DNA from: Endobugula sp047636495
Lineage (GTDB): Bacteria; Pseudomonadota; Gammaproteobacteria; Pseudomonadales; Cellvibrionaceae
Direction: 5' to 3'
Assembly (NCBI GenBank): GCA_047636495.1
Contig: JBLILH010000004.1
Location: forward strand, 92,270 to 156,269
Length of the DNA stretch: 64,000 nucleotides
Shown in pieces: positions 1 to 8,923 of the stretch (position 1 is the stretch's first letter; each line of letters opens with the position of its first letter). The translations under genes were made by a program, and so were the position numbers. The notes under the pieces were generated by a model. That model was not told where the DNA came from and did not search any database. It saw only the letters and a list, made by a program, of their open reading frames with translations.

Positions 1-1289
1 GCGTACTGATATCGTTTGACGTGATAGTGCGCTTTTTACGCTCCCAGGGTTGGGATGTAGAATACGTACGCAACATTACCGATGTTGATGATAAAATTAT
101 CCGTAGAGCAGAAGAGAACAAAGAAGATAGTGCGATTCTAGCGCAACGCTTTATTGATGCCATGCATGAAGACGAAGAGGTTCTTAATGTTTTGCGGCCT
201 AATCAAGAGCCTCGTGCCACAGCGTATATGGCAGATATTATTCAAATGGTAAGAACCCTGATCGATAAGGATTACGCGTATGTTGCTAGTAATAATGATG
301 TCTATTATCGCGTCAGCCGCTTTAAAGGTTACGGTAAATTGTCCGGTAAAAATCCAGATGAATTATTGGCGGGCGCACGAGTTGAAGTAGAAACTTTAAA
401 AGAAGATCCACGCGATTTTGCGTTATGGAAGTCAGTAGCCAATACCGATGATAGTGTTTCTTGGGAATCTCCGTGGGGGCAGGGTAGACCTGGCTGGCAT
501 ATAGAATGTTCTGCGATGAGCAAGTCTTGCTTAGGTAACACCTTTGATATTCATGGAGGTGGCCCCGATTTACCTTTTCCTCATCACGAAAACGAAATTG
601 CTCAAAGTGAAGCGGCTAATGGTTGTACATATGTCAATTATTGGTTGCATGCAGGTGCGGTGCGTGTCGATGGCGAAAAAATGTCTAAATCTTTAGACAA
701 TTTTTTTACGATTCGTGATGTCCTGAAAAAATATCATCCAGAAGTTATTCGTTATTTAATTGTGAATAGCCATTATCGCAGCAATATTAATTACTCTGAA
801 GATAATCTTATCGAAGCCAAATCTGGCCTCGATCGTTTTTATCAAACGTTAAAAAGTTATACAGATGTTGACGCGGCCAATATAGAAGATCTAGCAGATA
901 GCAATTACTACAGGCACTTTGTTGATTCAATGAATGATGATTTTAATACTCGTATTGCTTTATCCGGCATGTATGACTTAATCAAAATTATTAATACCGT
1001 GGCCACTAACGATCTGATGAAAGCAAGAGTGCTAGTGTCAGAACTAAAAGCGATGGCTAATATACTGGGTGTATTACAAGCAGATCCAACGCAGTTTTTA
1101 CAAGCGGGTTACGTGAGTAATCAGACTGCAGGTTTGTCAGTTGATGTTATTGAGACATTAATCACTCAGCGTATTCAGGCAAAAAAAGATAAACAGTACC
1201 AACGAGCGGATGAAATTCGTCAGCAATTAGATCAAGAGGGTATTCTTCTAGAAGACTCCAGCGAAGGCACTGCGTGGAGAAGAAGATAG
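1..1289 (+). CDS. cysS: Cysteinyl-tRNA synthetase, 5' end outside window
   Basis: Charges tRNA-Cys with cysteine in the cytoplasm. The frame is open from base 3 with no start and already reads family sequence (ISFDVIVRFLR), so the GTG at 21 is internal and the N-terminal HIGH motif lies off the window. The KMSKS signature is intact at 678-692. The zinc-ligand region is recognisable as HIECSAM and FPHHENE. The C-terminal TWRRR-like end matches the family. The next gene begins 4 bases after the stop, suggesting cotranscription. Identification is very secure; only the missing start limits it. Confidence 0.97.
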   Translation, partial: VLISFDVIVRFLRSQGWDVEYVRNITDVDDKIIRRAEENKEDSAILAQRFIDAMHEDEEVLNVLRPNQEPRATAYMADIIQMVRTLIDKDYAYVASNNDVYYRVSRFKGYGKLSGKNPDELLAGARVEVETLKEDPRDFALWKSVANTDDSVSWESPWGQGRPGWHIECSAMSKSCLGNTFDIHGGGPDLPFPHHENEIAQSEAANGCTYVNYWLHAGAVRVDGEKMSKSLDNFFTIRDVLKKYHPEVIRYLIVNSHYRSNINYSEDNLIEAKSGLDRFYQTLKSYTDVDAANIEDLADSNYYRHFVDSMNDDFNTRIALSGMYDLIKIINTVATNDLMKARVLVSELKAMANILGVLQADPTQFLQAGYVSNQTAGLSVDVIETLITQRIQAKKDKQYQRADEIRQQLDQEGILLEDSSEGTAWRRR

Positions 1290-1293
1290 AGTC

Positions 1294-2100
1294 ATGCTAA
1301 ACGTGGATTCACTACAGTATAAATTTGAAAGAATTCGCTCAAACAAAACGTTTGAATTATTTGTTGTTGGTATTATTATTTTTTCGGCGGTGATGATTGG
1401 TGCAAAGACTTATGACGTGCCACCAACAGTCACTCGTATTGTTGTTTGGTTAGATTGGTTTATTACCCTGTTTTTTATGGTGGAGATCACTATTCGATTT
1501 TTAGGTGAAAAGCGCAAACTTGATTTCTTTAAGCGTGCGTGGAATATTTTTGACACCGTTATTGTGACAATTAGCTTGATCCCCATAGAAGATAGTGAAC
1601 TCGCCATTGTAGGAAGGCTTATCCGTATATTCAGAGTGTTGCGGATGATATCTATTCTTCCTGAATTACGCATGCTGCTTAACTCATTAATCATAGCCTT
1701 ACCGCGTCTAGGTTATGTCGCACTATTAATGTTCATTATCTTTTATATTTACGCTGCAGTGGGTGCTACTTTTTTCAAAGAAATTAACCCCGTTTTATGG
1801 GGAGACATTAGTATCAGCTTGTTAACATTGTTTCGTGTAATGACATTCGAAGATTGGACGGATGTGATGTACGAAACAATGGCAGTATATGGCTATAGTT
1901 GGATATTTTATATCACCTTTATATTTTTTACTGCTTTCGCATTTTTAAATATGATTATCGGCATTGTCGTTAACGTATTGGAAGAAGAACAAAAAGAACA
2001 AAGCCGTATTGATGGTGATGTGACAATAGAAGATGTACACCGAGAACTTGTCGCTGTTAGGGCACTGTTAGAAAAAACACATCACCTTAACCCCAAATAA
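1294..2100 (+). CDS. Voltage-gated cation channel, bacterial Nav/NaChBac family
   Basis: A 268-residue single-domain, six-helix channel of the inner membrane, expected to assemble as a homotetramer. S4 carries four arginines at every third position (R108, R111, R114, R117), the voltage sensor. The pore loop reads TFEDWTD at residues 184-190, where the family usually has TLESWSM. Positions 186, 187 and 190 are all acidic, as in the calcium-selective mutant CavAb (TLDDWSD), so calcium permeation is plausible; that is inference. S6 runs into a charged C-terminal helix (VLEEEQKEQ) like the coiled-coil bundle of this family. It lies 4 bases after cysS. Confidence 0.92.
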   Translation: MLNVDSLQYKFERIRSNKTFELFVVGIIIFSAVMIGAKTYDVPPTVTRIVVWLDWFITLFFMVEITIRFLGEKRKLDFFKRAWNIFDTVIVTISLIPIEDSELAIVGRLIRIFRVLRMISILPELRMLLNSLIIALPRLGYVALLMFIIFYIYAAVGATFFKEINPVLWGDISISLLTLFRVMTFEDWTDVMYETMAVYGYSWIFYITFIFFTAFAFLNMIIGIVVNVLEEEQKEQSRIDGDVTIEDVHRELVAVRALLEKTHHLNPK

Positions 2101-2122
2101 TCTATTAGTAATAGGGAGAGTA

Positions 2123-3046
2123 ATGTCATCTTTACCTGAACAGAGTGATTATTATTCTCGATCAGCGCTTGCGTCGAAGTTAGATATAACGCTAAAAGAA
2201 TTGACACAGGCGATGCTCGAAGCCGGATGGCTCCGATATGAAGAGCAGTCGTCAAAGGGCAAGGAATGGGCGTTAACGAGTAAAGGTGAGTTCGAAGGCG
2301 GTATCTATAAAACGAGTAAAAAATTCGGCCAATATATTGCTTGGCCGCAATCTGTGCTCACTCACACGGTCATTTTGGAATTAAAAAACTCACTGATAAA
2401 CGCCACCACAATAGCTAAAGCATTTAATGTTTCAGCCAAAACATTAAATAAGTTATTGGCTGATTTAGGCTGGGCCTGTCCATCTAAAAAAGGTTGGCGA
2501 ATAACTGAAGGGGGTGTCGAGGAAGGCGGTATTCAGCAGAAAAGTGAAGCTACCAGTATCCCTTTCGTGCTCTGGCAGCGAAGAATTTTGGAAAACACTA
2601 TATTGAGTCGGCATATTACACTGTACAAGGGTGCATGCGAGCCTAGTGTTGCTGTAGGCTCAACAAGCATGGGCACTGATAAAAACGATTCTCAGACTTA
2701 TCATCGTTTGTTAAATGGCTTGTCAGTTTTTGATCCGCGTGATATTTATATCGCGAATTATCTTTACCTTTACGGTATTAGGTATGCCTATCAAAGGTCC
2801 GTTTCGGTCAAAGCCGGTAATGTAACAACGACAGTTATCGGTGACTTCTATTTACCTGATTCCGGTATTTATTTATTTATTCAACGCGCCCAAATATCCC
2901 CAACTAAGCTCTCTGAACAAATTGAGCGTTTGTCACAAATACAACAATCGCTTTTGCCGCATATTGTATTGTCAGAATCAGACGTATCAACGCTAGAGCG
3001 TTTGCTGCCGAAGTTATTACTTGATCTAGGTGTAACACTTTATTAG
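2123..3046 (+). CDS. Uncharacterised protein with two winged-helix-like repeats and a degenerate nuclease-like C-terminus
   Basis: Function not recognised. Residues 10-80 and 92-160 look like two copies of one unit: a helix-turn-helix (ALASKLDITLKELTQAML; TIAKAFNVSAKTLNKLL) followed by a W.LT..GE.EGG strand pair. The C-terminal part (about 205-307) has the layout seen in some PD-(D/E)XK nucleases (ANYLYLYGIRYAY, then DFYLP), but where those have IYIE it reads IYLFI, so the catalytic acid seems lost. There is no signal peptide or membrane segment. A good ribosome site (AGGGAGAG) precedes the ATG; the gene follows the channel by 22 bases and probably shares its transcript. A nucleic-acid-binding role is inference. 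Confidence 0.75.
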   Translation: MSSLPEQSDYYSRSALASKLDITLKELTQAMLEAGWLRYEEQSSKGKEWALTSKGEFEGGIYKTSKKFGQYIAWPQSVLTHTVILELKNSLINATTIAKAFNVSAKTLNKLLADLGWACPSKKGWRITEGGVEEGGIQQKSEATSIPFVLWQRRILENTILSRHITLYKGACEPSVAVGSTSMGTDKNDSQTYHRLLNGLSVFDPRDIYIANYLYLYGIRYAYQRSVSVKAGNVTTTVIGDFYLPDSGIYLFIQRAQISPTKLSEQIERLSQIQQSLLPHIVLSESDVSTLERLLPKLLLDLGVTLY

Positions 3047-3054
3047 TTATTCGC

Positions 3055-3100
3055 AATGTCACCGCAATGATGAATTAATTTCATCATTTCGGTGACATTT
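3055..3100 (+). terminator. Inverted repeat, terminator of the cysS-channel operon
   Basis: A long near-perfect hairpin begins just after the stop at 3046: AATGTCACCG-AATGATGAA pairs with TTTCATCATT-CGGTGACATT around a short loop. Its position closes the three-gene transcript. The T run is short, so termination strength is uncertain. Confidence 0.7.
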
Positions 3101-3188
3101 AATCGTTTGAATGTTCATCAGTAAAACTCTATCTTATGTCCATGGGCGAAGTAAATCACATCGCCACCTTATATAGATGGAATCAAAT

Positions 3189-3440
3189 ATGAACACAATA
3201 GTAAAGAAACTAGCGAGCCTTGTTAACTACGTTGTACAAAGCCGTACAGCGAAAGAATTACTTAGTATGACAGATAGCCGCTTAACTGACATCGGCCTGT
3301 CGCGCTTTAAACTAGAGCAGGGTGCAGCAGGTTACCCATGGAAGTTAGAGAATAATGCAGTAGTATTAAAATTTACTGCCGCAAAGAAAGCCGCACCTGC
3401 TGCTGTTATTCTGTCTCAAAGTGACAACGTTGCAGCGTAG
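3189..3440 (+). CDS. DUF1127 family small protein
   Basis: A small basic protein of about 83 residues with the DUF1127 (YjiS-like) signature: RTAKELLSMTDSRLTDIGLSR. Members elsewhere have been linked to RNA turnover and to phosphate or stress responses; the role here is unknown. An upstream ATG at 3177 exists, but the ATG at 3189 is better placed behind a GATGGA ribosome site and gives the usual N-terminus. The Ala-rich tail beyond the domain is not conserved as far as I can tell. It stands alone between a terminator and a convergent cheY. Confidence 0.85.
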   Translation: MNTIVKKLASLVNYVVQSRTAKELLSMTDSRLTDIGLSRFKLEQGAAGYPWKLENNAVVLKFTAAKKAAPAAVILSQSDNVAA

Positions 3441-3506
3441 ACAGTCTATTGTGGTATGGGGGAATGTTAATAGTTGAACTGGCCTCAGTTTAAACTATTA
3501 CAAGAC

Positions 3507-3869
3507 CTACGATTGGATCACTTGATTTAATGCATCTACTAGCTCTTCATCCGTAAAGGGTTTACATAAAAATCCTCTTGCCCCATTCTCTATTGCCTCT
3601 AATCCTGTAGTGATATCTGACAGCGCAGATATCACTAGAATTTTGATGTCCTTGTCTAATTTTTCAATATGTTTTATGCACTGTATGCCATCCATTCCGG
3701 GCATGGTTAGGTCCATGGTCACTAGGTCGGGCAAGAAGTGTGTGGCTTTTTGCAGCGCATCACGCCCGTTGGCCGCTGTCGCTACAATTTTCATATTGGG
3801 GTCACTTTGATATACCCGCTCAATACGAGAGCGAATAATATTTGAGTCGTCAACAATCATTAATTTCAT
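3507..3869 (-). CDS. CheY-like single-domain response regulator
   Basis: A 120-residue receiver domain with no output domain. The acidic pair is D7-D8, the phosphoacceptor is D53 in TMDLTMPGMDG, the switch serine is S81 and the conserved lysine is K103 (CKPF). It lies 32 bases downstream of the CheA-like kinase on the same strand, so that kinase is its likely phosphodonor. A CheX-type phosphatase gene lies just beyond the kinase. With no effector domain it probably acts by protein-protein contact; the target is unknown. Confidence 0.95.
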   Translation of the reverse strand: MKLMIVDDSNIIRSRIERVYQSDPNMKIVATAANGRDALQKATHFLPDLVTMDLTMPGMDGIQCIKHIEKLDKDIKILVISALSDITTGLEAIENGARGFLCKPFTDEELVDALNQVIQS

Positions 3870-3901
3870 AAATAAAGCCTACTGTACCCTTCTTTAAATT
3901 G

Positions 3902-6067
3902 TTATGCCGATGGCGGAAGATATATTGAAAATTGGCAGTACTTATTGACTTGTTGTTTGATCTTTAAGCTACCCCCCATTGACTTGACTACCTCATAAAC
4001 TGCCCGTAAGCCTATACCTCTTCCAGCATTCATGTCTACGTCGACTGTGGAAAAACCACTACTAAAAATGTGTTTGTTGATTTGAGCGGATGACCAATGA
4101 GAAATTTCTATTTCACTAGCAACGCCCTTAGCCACTAATTTTTGAGCTACTAGCTTGGAGTCAATACCACGCCCATCATCACGAACGTTAATTTCTAAAC
4201 CACCGTTAGGTAGGTCTACGGCGCTGATATCAATTCTGCCTGCCCTTGGTTTAGCCGAAGTCAATCTTTCACTTGGCAACTCGATCCCATGAACTAAACT
4301 ATTCTTGATGAGGTGTACAAAGACAGTATTTAATTGTTGTTTGCGTTGGTCGTTAAGTCGTATTTCCGATAGTCCCGAGGTGACTAAGTATGCTTTCTTA
4401 TTATATTCCTTAGCTGTCTCTGTCGCTAAACTTTTCAGATGATTCCACTCGGATTTATTGATAGAATTTTTCTGCGAAGATTCTTCAATATGTAATCCAT
4501 ACATTTTTTGTGAGATTTCCGACAAACTTTCCACGTAAGAAATAAGGTGCTCAAGTTGAACAGTAAGGGGTAAAAAGCTCATTCCATCTAGGTTGTTAAC
4601 GGCTTTTAATTTTTCTAATTCATCTTCGAAAACATGTGCTTTTTCAGAAATTATTTTCAAATCAACTGCAGACGCTTCACCTTTTATCGTGTGAATGTGG
4701 ACAAAAATATTATTAATTTTTTTAATGAAATCCTCTTTTCCTGATACTTGTTCTTTCAATAACTTGTTAATCATCCCAAGAGACACCGTGCTATTATTTA
4801 AGAATAACTTCAGCGTACTTGCATTAATTTTCATCAGCGCTATTAATGTCTTAACTTGCTCTTCGTTTTTATTCTCAGTAGTTGCAAGCTTGTTCTCTAG
4901 TAATATTTTGTCAGTTATGTCTTTTACTGAGACGAGTATGTCGCTAATGACGCCACTCTTGGTTACGCGATAGAAGTTAAAGCTAAGATATTTTTCTTGG
5001 ATAGTGCCATCTAAATTATCTATCTGAACATGTAATTCTTTTAGTGGGTTAAGGTCCATAATTAACTTAGCGACCACTTTTTGGTTAAATAAAGATTTTA
5101 AAAACATATCGATATTTCTAATGTTTTTTGCAGAAACGATGTTTTCGAGGACTTCCGATACATCTCGCCCAGCAATATCCTCTATGCCCAGAATAGATTC
5201 TAGCTCATTAGAGTATTCGCTACCGATGGCTCTATCTTTATGGACCAAAAACAATCCTTCTTGAACAGTATTGAGAATTCCTCGGGCTTCTTCTCGAGCA
5301 TTTTCTAATTCAGAATCAGATCGCCTTAACTGACGGACAATAAAGAACAAAATCAACACCAAGCTGAGCGCGGTAATAATAATACCGGCTATCTGCACTG
5401 ATCGTAATAATGTCACTTGGCGATCACTTTTTTGCTGTAACAGTAGTGCAAATTGATTGGATAAGCCCCTCAGATTTAACCGGCTGATCCCATTAATCGC
5501 ACCTTGGTCATGCAGTACTGATCCATAAAACTGATATTTGTTAAAGAAGGCCTTAGTGTCTTTAGGTTGGGAATTTGAATTAAGTGCTGGCTGAATTCGA
5601 CGTTGGTACTCTAGCCAAATAGGCCAAATATCATTAATACGTTGAACGATACGTGGATCACTTGGCGCATCAATGATGGCTATATCTAATGTATTGAATT
5701 TACCAATACTTACAACGGGTAATTCGCCGCCGTCTTTAAACGCCAAAAACCGTGCATTAAGTAGCTCGCTAGTTTTTTGCAGCGTGTTTTGAGCAAAACT
5801 AGACGCTTGCCCAGTATTGTATTGGCCGTTGATGATGTAAAGATCACTAATAGTCTGGTTGAGCAACGATGTTTGCTCGAAAGCAGTGTTAATCACTTTA
5901 GTATCTTTTTCGAGCTGATTGGAAACATATAAACTCAACATCATAATGCTCACCACCAGTAGTGAGAAGAGCGATAGAGAAACGATAAGGAACCGATATT
6001 TTTTGTAACCCGAACTGGAGTCTGTTGTGTTGCTTGACTTTGCTGATGTTTTTTTTAAGTCATTCAT
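3902..6067 (-). CDS. Membrane CheA-like histidine kinase with Hpt domain
   Basis: A 721-residue sensor. Two membrane helices (about 26-50 and 225-247) bracket a periplasmic domain of about 175 residues. A PAS-like region follows (about 260-390), then an Hpt domain with the phosphorylatable histidine in HTIKGEASA (H459), then a CheA-type ATPase with N box HLIKNSLVHG (585-594), G1 DDGRGID (630-636) and G2 GRGIGL (683-688). There is no CheW-like regulatory domain and no HAMP that I can see, so this is not a chemotaxis CheA but a membrane-bound derivative. It is cotranscribed with the cheY gene after it. The periplasmic ligand is unknown. Confidence 0.9.
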   Translation of the reverse strand: MNDLKKTSAKSSNTTDSSSGYKKYRFLIVSLSLFSLLVVSIMMLSLYVSNQLEKDTKVINTAFEQTSLLNQTISDLYIINGQYNTGQASSFAQNTLQKTSELLNARFLAFKDGGELPVVSIGKFNTLDIAIIDAPSDPRIVQRINDIWPIWLEYQRRIQPALNSNSQPKDTKAFFNKYQFYGSVLHDQGAINGISRLNLRGLSNQFALLLQQKSDRQVTLLRSVQIAGIIITALSLVLILFFIVRQLRRSDSELENAREEARGILNTVQEGLFLVHKDRAIGSEYSNELESILGIEDIAGRDVSEVLENIVSAKNIRNIDMFLKSLFNQKVVAKLIMDLNPLKELHVQIDNLDGTIQEKYLSFNFYRVTKSGVISDILVSVKDITDKILLENKLATTENKNEEQVKTLIALMKINASTLKLFLNNSTVSLGMINKLLKEQVSGKEDFIKKINNIFVHIHTIKGEASAVDLKIISEKAHVFEDELEKLKAVNNLDGMSFLPLTVQLEHLISYVESLSEISQKMYGLHIEESSQKNSINKSEWNHLKSLATETAKEYNKKAYLVTSGLSEIRLNDQRKQQLNTVFVHLIKNSLVHGIELPSERLTSAKPRAGRIDISAVDLPNGGLEINVRDDGRGIDSKLVAQKLVAKGVASEIEISHWSSAQINKHIFSSGFSTVDVDMNAGRGIGLRAVYEVVKSMGGSLKIKQQVNKYCQFSIYLPPSA

Positions 6068-6785
6068 AATGCCACATCTATATGTTGATTTGAGTTTACG
6101 TAAATTTTTTGCAACGGAGTAGACAGCAAGTAGGCTATCACTCAGATTGTTATCACTACGGCGGTAACCGTTATAAGCTGCTTTGACGACTATTTGAAAT
6201 ATTTACAATAATGACCTTTTACCCTCATATAAGTTAACGCTACTAGGCTAGACAAGTGAAGACGTATCTATTGATTCACCTCACACTCACCAACCCGCCT
6301 TATAAAGATCCTTTTAGGTGTCCGGTCTACGAGGTTCTGAAACTATTTGGCCTAGATTGACATTGGCAGTAGGCAGCAAAGAGCGTGCTAATATTTGTTA
6401 AGAATAGAATGTGAATTCTTAAATTTTAACACACATATTATTGATGAATACGCGTAAAATTATCTTATTGTGACATACATTTATTAGCATTTCTAAGCTA
6501 TCCGAAAGGTAGGGCTAGCGATAGGTGATATTCGTAATTACTTGAGTCTTAATAATTTATTCTTCTATTAAAAATATTAGTCAAACAGTACAATTGAAGC
6601 TATTATCTTATATTTAAAAGTAACTCTACCAAAAATATACCCTTTTTAGCGAGTAAAGGCTAATAATTTATTCAATATTAAAAAAATACGTGTTTTTGAT
6701 CTTTCAAGATTGAAATGTGACGTGTGTCACAGTAGTGTTATAGGTATAGAGAAGTTACTTCAATGACAATTAACAGCGAGCGCCT
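6068..6785. other. 718-bp divergent intergenic region between kinase and cheX
   Basis: AT-rich and without a convincing coding frame. It holds the divergent promoters of the kinase-cheY pair and of the cheX-like gene. The only site I can name is the CRP-like palindrome at 6716-6731. The length is large for a simple promoter region, so a small RNA cannot be excluded, but I see no terminator hairpin to support one. Confidence 0.5.
6716..6731 (+). promoter_or_regulatory. Perfect CRP/Vfr-type binding site
   Basis: TGTGACGTGTGTCACA matches the CRP consensus TGTGA-N6-TCACA at every fixed position, and the central six bases continue the symmetry in part. It is centred about 62 bases upstream of the cheX-like ATG at 6786, a typical activator distance. 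cAMP control of the phosphorelay is inference. Confidence 0.75.
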
Positions 6786-7235
6786 ATGTCTAAAGAGTTA
6801 TTAGAGATTTTTATTGACGGAGCAATACGTTACTTCAAACATACCCCTGACAAAGAGGTAACAACGGGGGTACCATATTTGATTGAGAACGAAAACCCAG
6901 TGGCTTACGACTTTACTGGCCTTATCGGCATTACAGGTTGCATGAAAGGGTGTGTTTACTATACTGCTCCGACTATTTTACTCAAACATTTATTGATCAG
7001 TATGGGAGAAGAAAACACAGAAAAAGATAATATTGCCGATATGGTAGGCGAGGTCGCTAACACTATATCGGGGAATGCGAGAAGCAGTCTCGGTGATGAC
7101 TTTATGATATCTGTGCCCGTTGTTATTGAAGGTAAGCCCGGGAATATTCATTTGCCAAGAGACTCGCGCTCTTACGTGATTCCCATCTACTGGAAAAAAT
7201 ACACCTCAGCAATCGTGGTCTGTTTCGATAAATAA
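6786..7235 (+). CDS. CheX/CheC-type CheY-phosphate phosphatase
   Basis: A 149-residue cytoplasmic protein of the CheX fold. The catalytic E..N helix is clear: DMVGEVANTISGNAR (about residues 83-97). CheX-type proteins dephosphorylate CheY-P and usually dimerise. It is divergent from a CheA-like kinase and a CheY protein, which makes that CheY its likely substrate and completes a three-part relay with an off-switch. A CRP-like site lies upstream. Confidence 0.9.
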   Translation: MSKELLEIFIDGAIRYFKHTPDKEVTTGVPYLIENENPVAYDFTGLIGITGCMKGCVYYTAPTILLKHLLISMGEENTEKDNIADMVGEVANTISGNARSSLGDDFMISVPVVIEGKPGNIHLPRDSRSYVIPIYWKKYTSAIVVCFDK

Positions 7236-7265
7236 TATTGGGGTGATATATTACCGGTAACTTGC

Positions 7266-8432
7266 TTAATCCCGTCTTAAGTGGTCTTTTATTGCGATCG
7301 GGTTGGGTAAGTTAAACACCACAATATAACTAGAAATCAAGAAAGTTATAATAGCGGTTGCTTGAATAAGGGTGGAAGCCTTTTCACTGATCAATGAAGC
7401 ATTATATGCCACCAATGCGATGAGTAATGAAAACTCACTGATTTGTCCTAGACGAAACCCTATATCCCACGCCAAGGCTGTCTTCTCACTCTGTCGGCCC
7501 AATAATAAACGAAAAGTAATAGGTTTTAATAGCAGCATAATCCCGCCTAGTAACCCTGCCGCTATAATGATGTCTGGAAGCAATAGAAGGTTGAAGCTGG
7601 CGCCCAGTGAAAAGAAGAACAAGATCAAGAAAAAATCGCGTAGAGGCTTGAGGTTGATCGCTATATATTGTGATATTGGGCTGGTCGCTAAGCTAATGCC
7701 TGCGATAAACGCACCAATCTCTGCGGATAAGCCCAATGCTTCTGATAGCTCTGCAAGCCCTAAACACCACCCCAGCGCTAATAAAAATATATATTCGTGG
7801 AAGCGATCAAACTTTTGGATAAGGTATTGCAGCACGTAGCGAACAAACAACCACGCGAATAGCCCTACTAACGGTAAAGCCGCTAAAGTCATCGCGAACT
7901 GGGGCACATTAACGCTGCCTACGTCTCCACTAAGCAGAATCATTAGACATAAAATGGCTAAAAAATCTTGCAGCAGTAATAAGCCAACTAATAGCTCGCC
8001 GCTATGTTTATGATGAAGGGCGGTTGTAGGCAGTAGCTTGATACCGATGATGGTGCTTGAGAACATCATCGCCATGCCAATAACCATACACTCAACGGGG
8101 GTGTAATTAAATAAAACGCCAATACCGTACCCGCATACTGCGAACAGGCCAGAGCTTAACAAAGCGACTGGCGTGACTTGTTTGATAACGGCGATTAATG
8201 CTTTGGGCTGCATATCTAAACCAAGCAGGAATAGTAGAAAAACAATTCCGATTCGGGAAATTTCGCTGATTAAGTCAACATTAGTCATCAACTTTAAACC
8301 ATAAGGGCCAAACAATGCGCCCAGTATAATATAGGCAACCAACAGCGGCTGCTTAGTATACAACGCGAGAGTTGCGATGACGGCTGCACCGCTAAAGATG
8401 AGAAAAAATGATTGAAAAAGACTGGTTTCCAT
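7266..8432 (-). CDS. CPA2 family monovalent cation:proton antiporter
   Basis: A 388-residue integral membrane protein with about 11-12 helices. It has the KefB/NapA-like signatures ISRIGIVFLLFLLGLDM and LSAEIGAFIAGISLA. It lacks the C-terminal TrkA-N nucleotide-binding domain of KefB/KefC, so it is a short antiporter (Na+/H+ or K+/H+; the ion cannot be told from sequence). It is transcribed toward cheX and stands alone. It adds to the cation-handling genes in the window but is distant from the Mrp operon. Confidence 0.9.
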   Translation of the reverse strand: METSLFQSFFLIFSGAAVIATLALYTKQPLLVAYIILGALFGPYGLKLMTNVDLISEISRIGIVFLLFLLGLDMQPKALIAVIKQVTPVALLSSGLFAVCGYGIGVLFNYTPVECMVIGMAMMFSSTIIGIKLLPTTALHHKHSGELLVGLLLLQDFLAILCLMILLSGDVGSVNVPQFAMTLAALPLVGLFAWLFVRYVLQYLIQKFDRFHEYIFLLALGWCLGLAELSEALGLSAEIGAFIAGISLATSPISQYIAINLKPLRDFFLILFFFSLGASFNLLLLPDIIIAAGLLGGIMLLLKPITFRLLLGRQSEKTALAWDIGFRLGQISEFSLLIALVAYNASLISEKASTLIQATAIITFLISSYIVVFNLPNPIAIKDHLRRD

Positions 8433-8923
8433 ACTGACTACCGAGAAGCTGGCTAAAGAATAGTTATTGTTGTTGGGCTAGGTGTGTAGATACGTCTCCA
8501 TTCGTTACGTTAACGATACTCCACTGCACATACACATACGTATTATGCCACCTTTGTGCATACTATTGTTAACATGCCAGACGTGAGCTAATATACATAT
8601 CAATAGAAGAACGAACAAATAGTTATATTTTATTAAACTCAACTTGCACTTTTTTCTAAGTTCTGTGCTTTAGTCTGGCTTCTAGAGTCCATTCCTAAGA
8701 TACAAAGATCATATCTATATGTTTATGTCTAGTAAGTTGCTTCAACTTATTATAAGGAGTCATTGATGAGTGCAGGAATAACTTGTTCGACGATTTCTGT
8801 ATGTGACTGTTCTATTGTTCACTGTTAACAGAAAGTATCACAGTAAAATAAAATATGTCCGCCAGGGTATTCATTAATACTGATAATTAACGGTCAGTAT
8901 TGATGAACAGCCCTTGATAGTAT
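8433..8923. other. Intergenic region with no certain gene
   Basis: About 490 AT-rich bases between the antiporter start and the DUF934 stop. The only structured item is a tiny Cys-rich ORF with a strong ribosome site, listed separately at 8766. Confidence 0.4.
8766..8828 (+). CDS. Possible 20-residue cysteine-rich peptide
   Basis: MSAGITCSTISVCDCSIVHC follows an excellent ribosome site (AAGGAG, 7 bases before the ATG). Four of 20 residues are Cys, which is rare by chance in AT-rich DNA. It does not lead into a plus-strand gene, so it is not an obvious attenuator leader; the next genes are the minus-strand sulfite reductase set. It could be a real micropeptide or coincidence. No function is known to me. 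Confidence 0.3.
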   Translation: MSAGITCSTISVCDCSIVHC

